This document shows, one piece after another, positions 33,082 to 42,534 of a DNA stretch of 64,000 nucleotides (positions within the stretch are counted from its first letter, which is position 1; each line of letters starts with the position of its first letter). The notes beneath the pieces were generated by a model. It ran no database searches. It was not told the DNA's origin and saw nothing but the letters and a program-made list of their open reading frames with translations. A program made the translations under genes and the position numbers. The stretch comes from Macrothele yani (Eukaryota > Arthropoda > Arachnida > Araneae > Macrothelidae). Location of the stretch: positions 78,116,607 to 78,180,606 of the forward strand of contig CM077005.1 in NCBI GenBank assembly GCA_039090855.1, written 5' to 3'.

Positions 33082-34224
33082 ATGACTCCACAACTTAAAT
33101 CTTGGCCCTCAGTCTCCGGCAGCTGGAATGTACCTGGCCAAGGCAGCGGCCAGTGCGACATGAAGGCAGAGGGTGCTAAGAATCCCCGGAGGACCGGACT
33201 AGGCTGCCATCTGATGCTGACCTTGGCAATGTACAATGGACGCTCCCTATCTTCTGATTCAAGGCTTCTTGAATTGGAAGAGGAACTACAAAGGATCAAG
33301 TGGGACATCGTGGGGCTAAGTGAGGTAAGGAGAAAAGGAGAAGATCTCATCGAACTGAAAAGTGGACATCTCTTCTACTATCGTGGGACAGATACTGGCA
33401 GAACTAGTGGTGTTGGATTTATAATAAACAAGAAACTGAAGGATAAAGTGGTAGAAGTTGAAAGTTCCTCTGACAGAGCTGCACGACTCGTTATCCAACT
33501 ATCGAGAAGATACCAGACTCAGATTATTCAAACTTATGCACCCACCACAAGTCATCCTGAAGAAGAAATTGAAAAATTTTATGAGGAAATTTGTCATCTA
33601 AATAATAAAGGTAAGCAGCACTTGAAAATAATTATGGGAGATTTCAATGCAAAAATAGGGCAACGGCAACAGAATGAAACTTCAGTAGGTAAATTCGGTC
33701 ACGGCAACAGAAACCAGCGTGGAAATACTCTAGTTGAGTTTGCAGAGGCAGAAGGGATTTTCATCTTGAACTCCTTCTTCAAGAAAAAGCCACACAGGAA
33801 ATGGACATGGAGACATCCAAATGGGACGACAAGTGAAATTGATTTTATTATGTGTAACAAAAAATTCGTCATAGAAGACTGCAGTGTGCTAAACAAGTTC
33901 AACACAGGTAGTGACCATAGATTGGTGAGATGTAAGATGCACCTCAACACTAAACTTGAACGTGGCAAGCTCATAAAACAAACAAAATCTATTGACATAA
34001 CCAACCTTAAAAAACACCATAATACCTTCAAGTTGGAACTGAAGAACAGGTTCTCTGCTTTAGAAGGCCTAACATCGGAAGAAGTGGACATCTCTGAAGT
34101 TAACAGAAAAGTAACCAAAGCTCTTATGGAAACAGCAACAAAATTAGCTGGGTCTAAGAACAAGTTGCATGTAAATAAATTATCAGGAAAAACGAAAATG
34201 TTGATGCAAAAAGAAGAGAGATGA
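33082..34224 (+). CDS. RTE endonuclease open frame (380 aa)
   Basis: The ATG at 33082 starts MTPQLKSWPSVSGSWNVPG. APE-type endonuclease motifs follow in order: YNGRSL (about residue 51), DIVGLSEVRRKGED with the catalytic Glu (about 75), QTYAPTTSHPEE, IIMGDFNAKIG (about 190), TWRHPNGTTSEIDFIMC (about 240) and TGSDHRLVRCKM (about 275). The frame runs into the linker LHVNKLSGKTKMLMQK before a stop at 34224. The sister copy has one more A in the A-run there, so the stop is a frameshift and the protein was originally one chain with the next frame. The enzyme nicks target DNA for target-primed reverse transcription. Confidence 0.93.
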   Translation: MTPQLKSWPSVSGSWNVPGQGSGQCDMKAEGAKNPRRTGLGCHLMLTLAMYNGRSLSSDSRLLELEEELQRIKWDIVGLSEVRRKGEDLIELKSGHLFYYRGTDTGRTSGVGFIINKKLKDKVVEVESSSDRAARLVIQLSRRYQTQIIQTYAPTTSHPEEEIEKFYEEICHLNNKGKQHLKIIMGDFNAKIGQRQQNETSVGKFGHGNRNQRGNTLVEFAEAEGIFILNSFFKKKPHRKWTWRHPNGTTSEIDFIMCNKKFVIEDCSVLNKFNTGSDHRLVRCKMHLNTKLERGKLIKQTKSIDITNLKKHHNTFKLELKNRFSALEGLTSEEVDISEVNRKVTKALMETATKLAGSKNKLHVNKLSGKTKMLMQKEER

Positions 34225-36041
34225 GGACGACTAAAGAAGATGTGACTTCCAAAGTGGAATATATAGAGCTATGCAAGACAATACGAAAAAGTATCACTGA
34301 AGACGTAAGAAAATTCAACTGTGAACTAGTGAGGAAAGCAATTGAATACAACCAAAGCCTAAAGATAGCAAAGGGATATCTCAGTAAGGGAAGAAAACAG
34401 ATTATGGCACTGAGAAAAGAAGATGGTTCTGTAACAAGAAATAGAGGCGAAATTTTGACAAGAGTGAAAGATTTCTACTCCAAATTATATGAAAGGGATG
34501 ATACATGCACTCCAGACATCATGAAAGATACCAGTACCAGAGTTCCTCCAGTCCTTCCAGCAGAAGTTGCACATGCAATCAAGAACATGAAGCGGGGAAA
34601 AGCTCCAGGAGAAGATGGAATTACTGTAGACATCATACAAGAAGCAAGTGGAGAAATCGAAACAGTACTCGCCCAAATTTTCACTCGATGCCTTAATGAA
34701 GGAAAGATTCCTGAGGATTGGAACACCGCTACAATGATCCTGCTACATAAGAAAGGTGACATTGAGGATCTCGGAAACTACAGACCTATCAGCCTCCTAT
34801 CAGTAGTTTATAAAATCTTCACTAAAGTTCTTTCACACCGCTTGAAGGTAACACTGGACATGGCTCAACCGAGAGAACAAGCTGGATTCAGAAGTGGCTA
34901 CAGCACAATAGATCATATCCATGTGCTGAGAGAACTAATTGAAAGAGCGAGGGAATATGAACTTCCATTGTGCATGGCTTTTATCGATTATGAAAAAGCC
35001 TTTGATTCGGTGAAACCATCAGCAGTTACAATGGCTCTGAAAACCTGCGGTATTGAAGATGCATACATTAATATTATTAATAACATCTATGAAAATGCAA
35101 GTGCAAAGATTAGGCTGTTTGAAAATACAACACACATAAAAATTGGAAAGGGAGTGAGACAAGGTGACACCATATCTCCGAAGCTCTTTAATGCCACATT
35201 GGAGGGTGTTTTTCAGTCACTGAGCTGGGAAAACAAAGGGATAAAGATTAATGGAGATTATCTAACCCACCTTCGTTTTGCTGATGACGTAGTCATTTTT
35301 GCAACTAGCCCATCAGAGCTGCAGAGTATGATCCAGGAACTTGCTGACAAGTGTAAAGAAGTGGGATTAAAAATGAACTTTCAGAAGACAAAAGTGATGT
35401 TCAATGCTTTTACAAGAAATGAAGATTTATCGATTGATGGAGAAAAGCTGGAGATAACAGATACGTACGTTTATCTTGGACAGCAGATATCAAGTGAGGG
35501 TCACATTGATGAAGAAATTAATCGGCTTACAAAACTTGCCTGGAGAGCTTTTGGAAGAAACAGCATAATTTTCAAGAGCAATATGCCATTATGTCTTAAA
35601 AGAAAAGTGTTTGATCAATGCATCCTTCCAGTGCTTACGTATGGTGCAGAGATGTGGACCTTAACTAAAAGAGACATACAAAGGCTGCAGACAACTCAAA
35701 GCGGCATGGAGAGGTGCATACTTGGTGTAACCAGGAGAGATAAGAAGAGGAACTCGTGGATCCGAAAAATGACAAGAGTGGAAGACATCATGATCAGAGT
35801 TAAATCCCTGAAATGGCAATGGGCTGGACATACTGCCAGAAGGACAGATCATCGATGGACAGCCGAAATTTTAGATTGGATTCCAAGGGACAGGAAAAGA
35901 CCCAGAAGAAGACCACATGGGAGATGGGTGGATGAAATTCGAAAGTATGCAGGGGTGACATGGAGGAGACTGGCACAAGACAGACCGTTGTGGAGGAAAC
36001 TTGGGGAGACCTTCGTCCAGCAGTGGATTGATAATGGTTGA
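34221..36041 (+). CDS. RTE reverse transcriptase open frame (606 aa)
   Basis: The frame is continuous over 606 codons. RT motifs: MKRGKAPGEDGITVDII (about residue 122), LGNYRPISLLSVVYKIFTK (about 190), REQAGFRSGYSTIDHIHVL, MAFIDYEKAFDSV (about 253), GVRQGDTISPKL (about 312) and LRFADDVVIFA with catalytic FADD at 35277-35288. The C-terminal region has YVYLGQQISSEGHIDEEI, CILPVLTYGAEMWTLTKRD, QWAGHTARRTDHRW and RPRRRPHGRWVDEIRKYAG. The stop at 36041 is right before the 3' tail, as in RTE elements. The sole large lesion is the one-base frameshift that separates it from the endonuclease. RT activity of the isolated chain cannot be judged from sequence. Confidence 0.94.
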   Translation: MRTTKEDVTSKVEYIELCKTIRKSITEDVRKFNCELVRKAIEYNQSLKIAKGYLSKGRKQIMALRKEDGSVTRNRGEILTRVKDFYSKLYERDDTCTPDIMKDTSTRVPPVLPAEVAHAIKNMKRGKAPGEDGITVDIIQEASGEIETVLAQIFTRCLNEGKIPEDWNTATMILLHKKGDIEDLGNYRPISLLSVVYKIFTKVLSHRLKVTLDMAQPREQAGFRSGYSTIDHIHVLRELIERAREYELPLCMAFIDYEKAFDSVKPSAVTMALKTCGIEDAYINIINNIYENASAKIRLFENTTHIKIGKGVRQGDTISPKLFNATLEGVFQSLSWENKGIKINGDYLTHLRFADDVVIFATSPSELQSMIQELADKCKEVGLKMNFQKTKVMFNAFTRNEDLSIDGEKLEITDTYVYLGQQISSEGHIDEEINRLTKLAWRAFGRNSIIFKSNMPLCLKRKVFDQCILPVLTYGAEMWTLTKRDIQRLQTTQSGMERCILGVTRRDKKRNSWIRKMTRVEDIMIRVKSLKWQWAGHTARRTDHRWTAEILDWIPRDRKRPRRRPHGRWVDEIRKYAGVTWRRLAQDRPLWRKLGETFVQQWIDNG

Positions 36042-36439
36042 CAATGATGATGATGATGATGATGATGATATGAAGAGTATAAATTGACTGTTCTTTTCAG
36101 AACCGCAAACGAGCGTTTGTTTGAACAGTAGAAAATTGGCATTGGTAAAAAAATCCTGAGGCATGTGTCAACAATGGGGAAAATATGAACTAAATTCAAG
36201 TCCCTTAACTTTTCAAGGCAAGTGAGGGGATCTATTCTCTCAGTGAATGAATTGTTTCATCAATATTCGAAACTGAAGGAACTATTCAGCAATTTTTTTA
36301 CATACGTAGAAGATTTTAGGAAGGGAGTGTCTGACCCCAGGTTTTAAACAACCCTTAGAAATAGGAAGCTAGGAGATTTAGGCTAGAGTGCCCAATAGGA
36401 AAGTGACACGGAAGCGAGGTAGAAAGGGGAAGGAAGACG

Positions 36440-36607
36440 CCCTTATTTATTATATGGAGGCCAGTACCCGGGGTCCGACGGCTTAACGTGCCCATCCGAC
36501 GCACGGCGGATATTTAGTGGATCGAGCGTTTGTGCCTGCCTGCGATCGAACCTGAGGTCCTTTCCGCGGCAGTCACGAACGTTGCCCACTAGGCCACACA
36601 CCCCCAT
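36440..36607 (-). mobile_element. tRNA-derived SINE, family 2
   Basis: On the minus strand TGGCCTAGTGGGCAA is a good pol III A box. CAGGTTCGATCG about 40 bases later is a good B box. The body continues with GATGGGCACGTTAAGCCGTC, a segment that recurs in arthropod SINEs to my memory, and ends near an AATAAATAA tail. Clear target-site duplications were not found. It lies inside the hAT at 32029-38720. Confidence 0.7.
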
Positions 36608-36679
36608 ATTCAGCAAAGTATTCTTTAAGTTCATTTGAATACTGCTTTTGCAGCAATTCAGCTGCTTTCATCACATCAC
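36601..36679 (-). pseudogene. hAT transposase fragment, part separated by LINE insertion
   Basis: The minus strand reads DVMKAAELLQKQYSNELKEY followed by FAEY. It continues from the piece ending at 38180-38196 (FKNDLSDVMKA). The two parts are separated by the LINE at 36680-38179 and share its 16-bp target-site duplication. The pattern matches ZMYM1-like hAT transposases just upstream of their C-terminal half. Confidence 0.65.
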
Positions 36680-38179
36680 CCCCCCCCGATCAACCTTTCT
36701 TTCTTTTTTTCTCATGGTTCCGTGCCGGCATCCTAACCGTGCAGGCCCTCATTAATCCCGATTTTTCCTGGAAACCCCTCGACTTAATCTTTTCCACCCC
36801 AACTCCTTCCCTTGAGGACGACTATACCCTTCTCCGTTTCTCTCTTCAGCTTCTCTATCCTTCTCTTGTTTCTGACAACGGCCTCCTCGTCGTCCCCGGC
36901 CCCAGCCTCCTTCTCCCTTTCTTTCTTCCTTTTCGTGACTCTGTCGCCCCTGTCCTTTCTTTTACTACAGCTACCCTGTACCGTCTCCTTCGAGCTCCCT
37001 CTGAGTCCCCCCATCCCATTTCCGGGGTTTCTCCTTCCTCCTCCCTGGCCGTTTGGTCTGCTTCTTCTTCCCCCCTTTCTTCTCCGCTAGAACGTAACAC
37101 CCACTGGCGGTTCCTTCATCGCCGGCTCCCTGTCCCCCATCTTCTCTATCGCATGTCTCTTATCTCTTCTCCTCTCTGTCCTTTCTGTGGCGTTGACGGA
37201 GACGTCACTCATATGTACTGCCACTGCCCTATCTTGCTGCCACTTCTTCATACTGTTTTCCGGTTAGCTGACATAATTTGCTCCAAGGACTTGCCGTTTC
37301 AAGCATATCCGTGGCTGTTGCTCACAAAACATCCGCCCACCCGCCTTCCGGATGCCTGCTGCTTTCTTTTCGTACTTACCAAGCAAGTGATTCACTCATT
37401 TCATCAATCTCTCAGGAATTCTCCTGAACTTCCATCCCTTCTGTCGGCCGGTGGGCGGCTGCGGGCTAGCTTTCGGGGCCGGCTTGTGGCGCGCCTCCGG
37501 TTGGAACTCACAGCTGCAACTTCCGCACACACAATCGACACCTTTCAGAACACCTGGGCCCAGCGCACCGGGTGGTTTTCTATTCATGGTTCTGCCATCC
37601 TACTGGTGACTTGATTGTGTCCTCTTTTGGATTGTCTTTGTTTTGGCGTTTGGCTGTTCTCTTTGCCTTGCTAGTACCTTGCTTACTGAGTTATTTTACT
37701 TATTTTTGTTCTGCTCCAGCAGGCTGGGCTTCTGCATGCAACTATGTATAGTATGTTACTTGCTCTTCACTTTTCTTGTTTTTCTTAGCATTGTATATTA
37801 AGTGGTTTCTGAACTGTTTTGTGATCTTCTGATATGTCAATGTGCACCACTCATGTTATATGCACTGTGCTCCTATGTAGTGCTGAGTTCGAAACTTTAT
37901 CTTCACTGTTTATTTATTGTGCATCCTGTATTTTTACTGTATTTTCAAGCTCTATATATTGTATCACAGGTCATTGACCTAAAGTCTTTTGCGTGTGTTC
38001 AGTGTCACATGTCTGTCCCCATTGTGGGTTTTTAGCATTTTGTATTTATCCTTTTGGGTGGCTATGCCCCTTATTCATGTATATATCATTTTCATGTATC
38101 ATTCATATTTTTCTGTGTATTCTTTCCTCGTCCAGTTTGACGAGCTGTATCATGCCTTTTGTCAATAAAATGTTGAAAT
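36680..38179 (+). mobile_element. 5'-truncated LINE with zf-RVT C-terminus, 16-bp TSD
   Basis: It is flanked by GCTTTCATCACATCAC at 36664-36679 and 38180-38195, which fixes both ends. The 5' end starts in a C-run. The 3' end is GTCAATAAAATGTTGAAAT, including a poly(A) signal and no long A tail. It is 1,500 bp and contains the end of an ORF2 and a 560-bp 3' untranslated part. It is C/T-rich on the plus strand in its 5' half, unlike its surroundings. Confidence 0.9.
36739..37614 (+). pseudogene. LINE ORF2 C-terminus with zinc-binding RT-associated domain
   Basis: The frame is open across the truncated 5' end (no ATG at its start). About 125 residues in it reads THWRFLHRRLPVPHLLYRM and then CPFCGVDGDVTHMYCHCP, a CCHC-type zf-RVT region found after RT in several LINE clades. 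RT itself is absent because of 5' truncation. The Pro/Leu/Ser-rich start (SPSSSLAVWSASSSPLSSP) is of low complexity. The stop at 37614 is followed by a 3' untranslated region. L1/Tx1-like or I-like assignment is not possible from this part alone. Confidence 0.75.
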
Positions 38180-38195
38180 GCTTTCATCACATCAC

Positions 38196-38640
38196 TTAGG
38201 TCATTCTTGAAGACAAATCCAAATCTAGAGTCCAATTCCTCCTATGACTTTTTTCTGGTTTGCAATTGTGAAACAAGATTTTCACATATTACCTAAAAAG
38301 TTTGAGTGATGAAGGAATCTCGATTATTAAAAACAACGTCTGGAGTTGATGAATCATCTAGAAGTCGGTTCTTTGGTATTTTCTTCCTTCTTGGGGATTC
38401 ATAATTCATTTCTCTCCCTAACAACTGGTTGGATTCTTTCTCGAACAGTTCGAAATGTTTTCTCACGAAATTCACGATGAAGTCAATAACTGACTCGGAT
38501 AATGGTAAAACTAACGACAAATTGGCAATGGAGAATTGAAAGGCAAGTACTCACTTTGTTTATTCGTTGCAATATTGTCCCAGATAATCGTCAACAAAGC
38601 AGTCTCTTTTTTTATTAATTTGGTATGAAGAGACTTAAAA
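38196..38640 (-). pseudogene. hAT (ZMYM1-like) transposase central fragment
   Basis: Minus-strand frames give LPLSESVIDFIVNFVRKHFE, then KIPKNRLLDDSSTP and VVFNNRDSFITQTF, then VICENLVSQLQTRKKS, a stop, and EELDSRFGFVFKNDL. This is the basic and F-rich pattern in the DUF4371/RNase H region of ZMYM1-like transposases. It is the transposase remnant of the hAT at 32029-38720. The catalytic and C-terminal parts are not recognisable. Confidence 0.6.
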
Positions 38641-38720
38641 ATATATTTGGTTTTTGCAGGTAGTTTGGAGTCCCCACCCCCAGTTCTGAGGCCCTGTGCA
38701 CGTGCAGAAATCAGGCCCTG

Positions 38721-39644
38721 CTTGGAAGTGATAGGAAGAATTTTGGTCACGCAATGCGTCTTTGACAGCAAGTTCTAACCGATGGTTCAAACAGTGACAA
38801 ATCAGGATGTTTGAGAATTTTTCCTTTAATAACTTAGCAACTCCAGATTTCACACCCAGCGTAACACTAGCTCCATCACTTGCAAAGCATAATAAATTGT
38901 TTGGGAGGTAGTGTTCATCCAGTACATAAGATTTTAAACACTGGAGCAGTGATGCTGCTATTGTGGAGGCTTTTTAATCTTCAAGTTCAACCAGATCAAG
39001 AAAAATTGCTCTATCTTTATCGTTGAGATGTTTTCTGATATAAACTATTAAGGTGGATTTCTTACTGAGATAAGCTGATTCATCGATTAGTAAAGAAATT
39101 TTGGCATTTTCCCTGACAAGTTTATTTCTTAGTTTCTTCTTAAATTCACTGGCGATGTGCCCAACAATTTCTGATCAGGTGGTTCGAGAATGCAAGGTCA
39201 CACCAACGTTCACACCATTTTTTTTCTGAAGCTGAATCAGCTGTGATCGGTCAAAGGCCGATAATTTTTTGCTATGTAGTAGGCAGTATTAAATATTTTC
39301 GAAGTTGTTTCGTGATATTTATTAAGCTGATGTCGCGCAATGTTTTCCAAATGAGTTTTCTTAGCTAATTTTATAATTTCTTCAGCTTTTCTGTGCGAAT
39401 CTGACCCACTATGGAGGCTAATTTTGTTTCTTAGCTATTTCAATTTCTTCTCCTTCGTGCCTCCACTACATGATATTTTGAAGTTACTCCACTCGGAATT
39501 AATATATTGGCCCTGAGATTTATTTGGCCTTAGGGACTTAACCTTAGAACAGAAAATGCATCCGTCCTTACTATCTAGCCAAGGATGTTTCAGCTTTCTT
39601 CCAACCCACTGCTGATGAGACCATACATCAGGAAAGGTTTCCAT
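38721..39644 (-). pseudogene. KIAA1586-like hAT transposase, N-terminal half
   Basis: From 39644 the minus strand reads KLKHPWLDSKDGCIFCSKV, a BED-like zinc-finger segment (HPWL...C..C) found at the start of KIAA1586-like proteins. After several frame breaks, the 38760-38853 frame gives MKSGVAKLLKEKFSNILICH and CLNHRLELAVKDALRDQN, then reaches the hAT insertion at 38720. The protein continues across the duplication at 32028 (VFIEEIYSLYHQ). The insertion occurred in an existing coding sequence, so this gene is the older layer. Outer ends of the parent element were not identified. Confidence 0.8.
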
Positions 39645-40330
39645 ACGTTCAGAGGCGACCAGATTTTTGGGGCTCTAGGCGCTAAAAGGTTCGGGGGCAT
39701 CCCCTACTTACCTCCTCAGAAATGGTGGAGTCAAGAAAAGGTTTTTACGCTTTTTTAAATGCCATTTTATTTTCCCATTATTAGAACGTTCGGTAAGAAA
39801 CATTGCTAGTGTAATCATATTGTCTGTCCGTGCGCATGGAACTTTTTGCTTTTAGAGATGTTTCAAAAATTAATTTTGCGGCTAATAGGAATTTAAAGGA
39901 CAGACAATATTGCCACTTTAAATATGTGCATACTTCATACGCTAAGAGCTGTCGAAGTCGAAAATTCAAAAAATTAAACTTCTATTGTGAAGAAACTATT
40001 CAACTCAGAGGAAAAAAATATTTCTGTGTCTCTCAGATTATTCTTAGCTATTCCTTCTAAAATATTTAAATTTTTCAATTAGTTCATTAATTTCCTGCTA
40101 GAGGCGCCAAGTCCAAAGAATTTGGTTTTCACAGATTTTTGAAACATTATTTTTGCGAATGGTAGGACATTAACATTAATTAAATTTTGCCCATTTAAAA
40201 TTTCACTAATAGTTCATATATTTCCCGCTAGGAGTTCTCAAAGTGGAATTTAGTAAATTTTAGCTTTACGCTACGAAGAGACCATTTCGGTTACAGCAAA
40301 AGTTCTTTTTGAATTGGATACGTTTGGCAA
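39645..40330. other. Interval left of the satellite block
   Basis: It contains CAGAGGCGACCAGATTTTTG near 39651, which looks like a hAT left end but has no partner. It also holds two diverged tandem units of about 125 bp with TTAGTTCATTAATTTCC and CTAATAGTTCATATATTTCC. No gene was recognised. Confidence 0.5.
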
Positions 40331-40339
40331 AACTGATTA

Positions 40340-40525
40340 CTTTAAAAGGTGGATCCACCTAAAATCTCTGCCTTGTTTCTAATGGCAAAACTTTTTTACA
40401 TATTTTCTTCGCAATTAAGGCATTCCCAAGGATGAAAATTTACACATCGATAAAACAAACGTTGAGTTCTAGCATGGAATACTTAATACTTGCTAAAACA
40501 TAACCATAATTAAACAAGTTAGTAA
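40340..40525 (+). repeat. Left inverted arm flanking the satellite block
   Basis: CCACCTAAAATCTCTGCCTT, CATTCCCAAGGATGAAAAT and ACTTGCTAAAACATAACC recur as reverse complement at about 42535-42715, in the mirrored order. Identity looks roughly 80-90% by eye. Confidence 0.8.
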
Positions 40526-40559
40526 AATCATGCAATGCGTTGATTATGATACGCTTTCC

Positions 40560-41950
40560 AACATACCAGAAATCTTCACTCAAGTTATCGCTCAAGTTAT
40601 AAGGATAATGGCTGTGGAATAAATGTCGGTCTTGTGCCCTGAACTTTGATCCCATTTCGATGATATTTTACAGAACCGGTTCAGTATACCTCCGAAATAA
40701 CATGATAAAGTTTTGTCGCAATCGAAGCAATTTTACGTAAGTTATGATGCATAAGGGCTATGGAATAGATTCCGCTCCTGTGTCCTAACTTTTGACCCCA
40801 TTTCGCCCATTTAACAGGCAGGCCCTTACAACATACTAACATTTCATCCAGATCGAAGAATTTTTACGTAAGTTATGACGCAAGTGATTCCGCTCCTATG
40901 TCCTGACCTTTGACCCCGTTTCGCCCATTTTCAATAGGGGTTGTCCCCAGGTGATCCCCTACCATATACTAAAATTTAATCGAAATCGAACCTTTTTTAC
41001 GTTAGTTATGGCACATAACAGCAGTGGAATGGATCCCGCTCCTATGTGCTAACCTTTGACCCCCAGCCGCCCCGGTGGCACAGTGGTGTAAGGCGCTGGC
41101 CTCTGATCATTCGTCCGTAAGCGGTCCGGGTTCGAATCCGGGTCAGGCATGGATGTTGTGTTTGTCTTACGGCACTGGCTCTCTCCCTTCCCTGGAACCA
41201 GTGACCCTAAATTAGGGACGGGCGTCTGCTTATAGCCCATTGAGTTGCTCACGGTGGTCGTTAAACCTCCAATAAAAAAAACAAAAAAAAACAACCTTTT
41301 ACCCCATTTCGTTCGCGTTCAATAGGGTTCCTTCCCAGGTGATCCCCTTCCACATACTAAAATTTCATCGAAATCGAACGATTTTTACGCGAGTTATCGT
41401 GCTGACGAACATACGCCCACAAAGCGTGACGTAATGAGGCAGATGGGAATCGCGACCATCTGCTCGCAAGAGTGTGACGTCATAAAACTTTAATAGGATC
41501 CACACACAACGCGTGACGTAATAAGACAGATGGCGTGACCACACGCCAACATATCAAGCGCGAGATTGTGACATCATAGATACCATATAATAAAATTTCA
41601 ACGAAATCGAACCACTTTTACGCACGTTATGACGCATAAAGGCAATGGAATGCATCCCTGTCCTATGTCCTGACCTTTGACCCCACTTCACCCATTTTCA
41701 ATAGGATTTATTCCTAGGTGGTCCCTTATAATATACTAAAATTTCATCGATATCGAACCATATTTACGCAAGTTATGACGCATAAGGGCAATGGGATGGA
41801 TACCGCTCCTACGCCGTGACTTTTGACTCCATTTCGTCCATTTTCAATAGGTTTCGTCTCCAGGTGGTCCAATCCACTAAAATTTCATCGAAATCGAACC
41901 ATTTTTAGGCGAGTTATCGTGCCGACAGACGGACAGACGGACGGACAAAG
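40560..41950 (+). repeat. Satellite-like tandem array of about 130-bp units
   Basis: The unit includes GTCCTGACCTTTGACCCC, ATTTCGCCCATTTTCAATAG, ACTAAAATTTCATCGAAATC and TTTTTACGCAAGTTATGACG. At least seven imperfect copies are seen, with units at about 40600, 40740, 40880, 41000, 41320, 41590 and 41730. It ends in a GACGGACAGACGG run and CTTCAACCTACGGTTGG. A SINE interrupts the array at 41064-41292. Confidence 0.8.
41064..41292 (+). mobile_element. tRNA-derived SINE, family 1, copy a
   Basis: It starts GCCGCCCCGGTGGCACAGTG with an A box and has a B box GGGTTCGAATCC about 45 bases later. The body continues GGATGTTGTGTTTGTC, CTGGAACCAGTGACCC and GAGTTGCTCACGGTGG, then an A-rich tail. The tRNA-like part resembles tRNA-Leu (TAAGGCGCTGG). 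It is flanked by AACCTTTGACCCC (left) and AACCTTTTACCCC (right), a 13-bp target duplication with one change. Confidence 0.88.
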
Positions 41951-42010
41951 CTGGAGCATATAAGCTTCTTCAACCTACGGTTGGAAAGCGTAAACAATCC
42001 AACATTTTTT

Positions 42011-42157
42011 GAAGATGACAATCGGATTTTTGGCGTAAATGTGACAAGGATGGTAAGTCAGATAATATCCGAAAACTTGAAAATTTTTCAAGTTTTCGGA
42101 TATTATCTGACTTACCATCTTTGTCACATTTACGCCAAAAATCCGATAGTCATCTTC
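42011..42157. repeat. 147-bp near-perfect palindrome
   Basis: Two 73-base arms meet at a single T at 42084. The only mismatches are ACAATCGG against its mirror and AAGGATGG against its mirror. The centre reads CTTGAAAATTTTTCAAG. It lies between the array and the second SINE. The arms show no similarity to a gene. Confidence 0.95.
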
Positions 42158-42213
42158 AAAATTTGTATTAAATGGCGTAATCCCGTATTTCTTTCATAAT
42201 CCGACATTTGTTT

Positions 42214-42435
42214 GCCGCCCCGGTGGCGCAGTGGTCTAAGCGATGGCCTCTGATCATTCGTCCGAAAGGGGTCCGGGTTCGAATCCCGGTGAGGCATGGA
42301 TGTTGTGTTTGTCTTACGGCACTGGCTCTCTCCCTTCCCTGGAACCAGTGACCCTAAATTAAGGACGGGCGACTGCTTGTAGCCCATTGAGTTGCTCACG
42401 GTGGTCGTTAAACCTTCAATCAAAAAAAAAAAAAA
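42214..42435 (+). mobile_element. tRNA-derived SINE, family 1, copy b
   Basis: The same family as the copy at 41064-41292, with A box GTGGCGCAGTGGTCTAAG and B box GGGTTCGAATCCC. It ends in an A tail. Flanks are a perfect 10-bp duplication, ACATTTGTTT at 42204-42213 and 42436-42445. The better-preserved copy. Confidence 0.92.
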
Positions 42436-42534
42436 ACATTTGTTTGTCTACTGACGTCATCAATCTGTCGCGCCATGTATTAACAGTTCTGAACATTACT
42501 CAAAGAAAAATGATTGATTTTTAATATAATTATG

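Larger units (their letters stand above)
32973..36067 (+). mobile_element. RTE-type LINE, nearly intact, 11-bp target-site duplication
   Basis: It is flanked by ATATGAAGAGT at 32962-32972 and 36068-36078. It ends in a (GAT)n tail after GGTTGACAATGATG. The 5' end is shorter than in the copy at 16124-19305. It begins with an extra inverted piece (TATACCGCTA before ATAGCGGTATA), so the 5' end is truncated and rearranged. Two long open frames cover endonuclease and RT and overlap by four bases. One base fewer in an A-run at about 34208, compared with the other copy, separates them. It is the best-preserved mobile element in the window. Confidence 0.95.
32029..38720 (-). mobile_element. hAT transposon inserted into the KIAA1586-like gene
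   Basis: It is flanked by CTTGGAAG at 32021-32028 and 38721-38728, the 8-bp duplication of hAT elements. The ends are inverted: CAGGGCCCGATTTAGG and, reading in from the right, CAGGGCCTGATTTCTG. The 6.7-kb length is due to later insertions inside it: an RTE LINE (32973-36067), a SINE (36440-36607) and a LINE (36680-38179). Removing the first and last leaves about 2.1 kb of hAT sequence with remnants of transposase. The element lies within a hAT of a different subfamily. Confidence 0.9.

Noticed and set aside
39651..39690. hAT left end CAGAGGCGACCAGATTTTTG
   Set aside because: No matching right end with an 8-bp duplication was found.
41090..41150. tRNA gene suggested by A and B boxes
   Set aside because: The tRNA-like part is followed by a SINE body, an A tail and target duplications, and the same structure recurs at 42214. 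It is a tRNA-derived SINE, not a functional tRNA gene.
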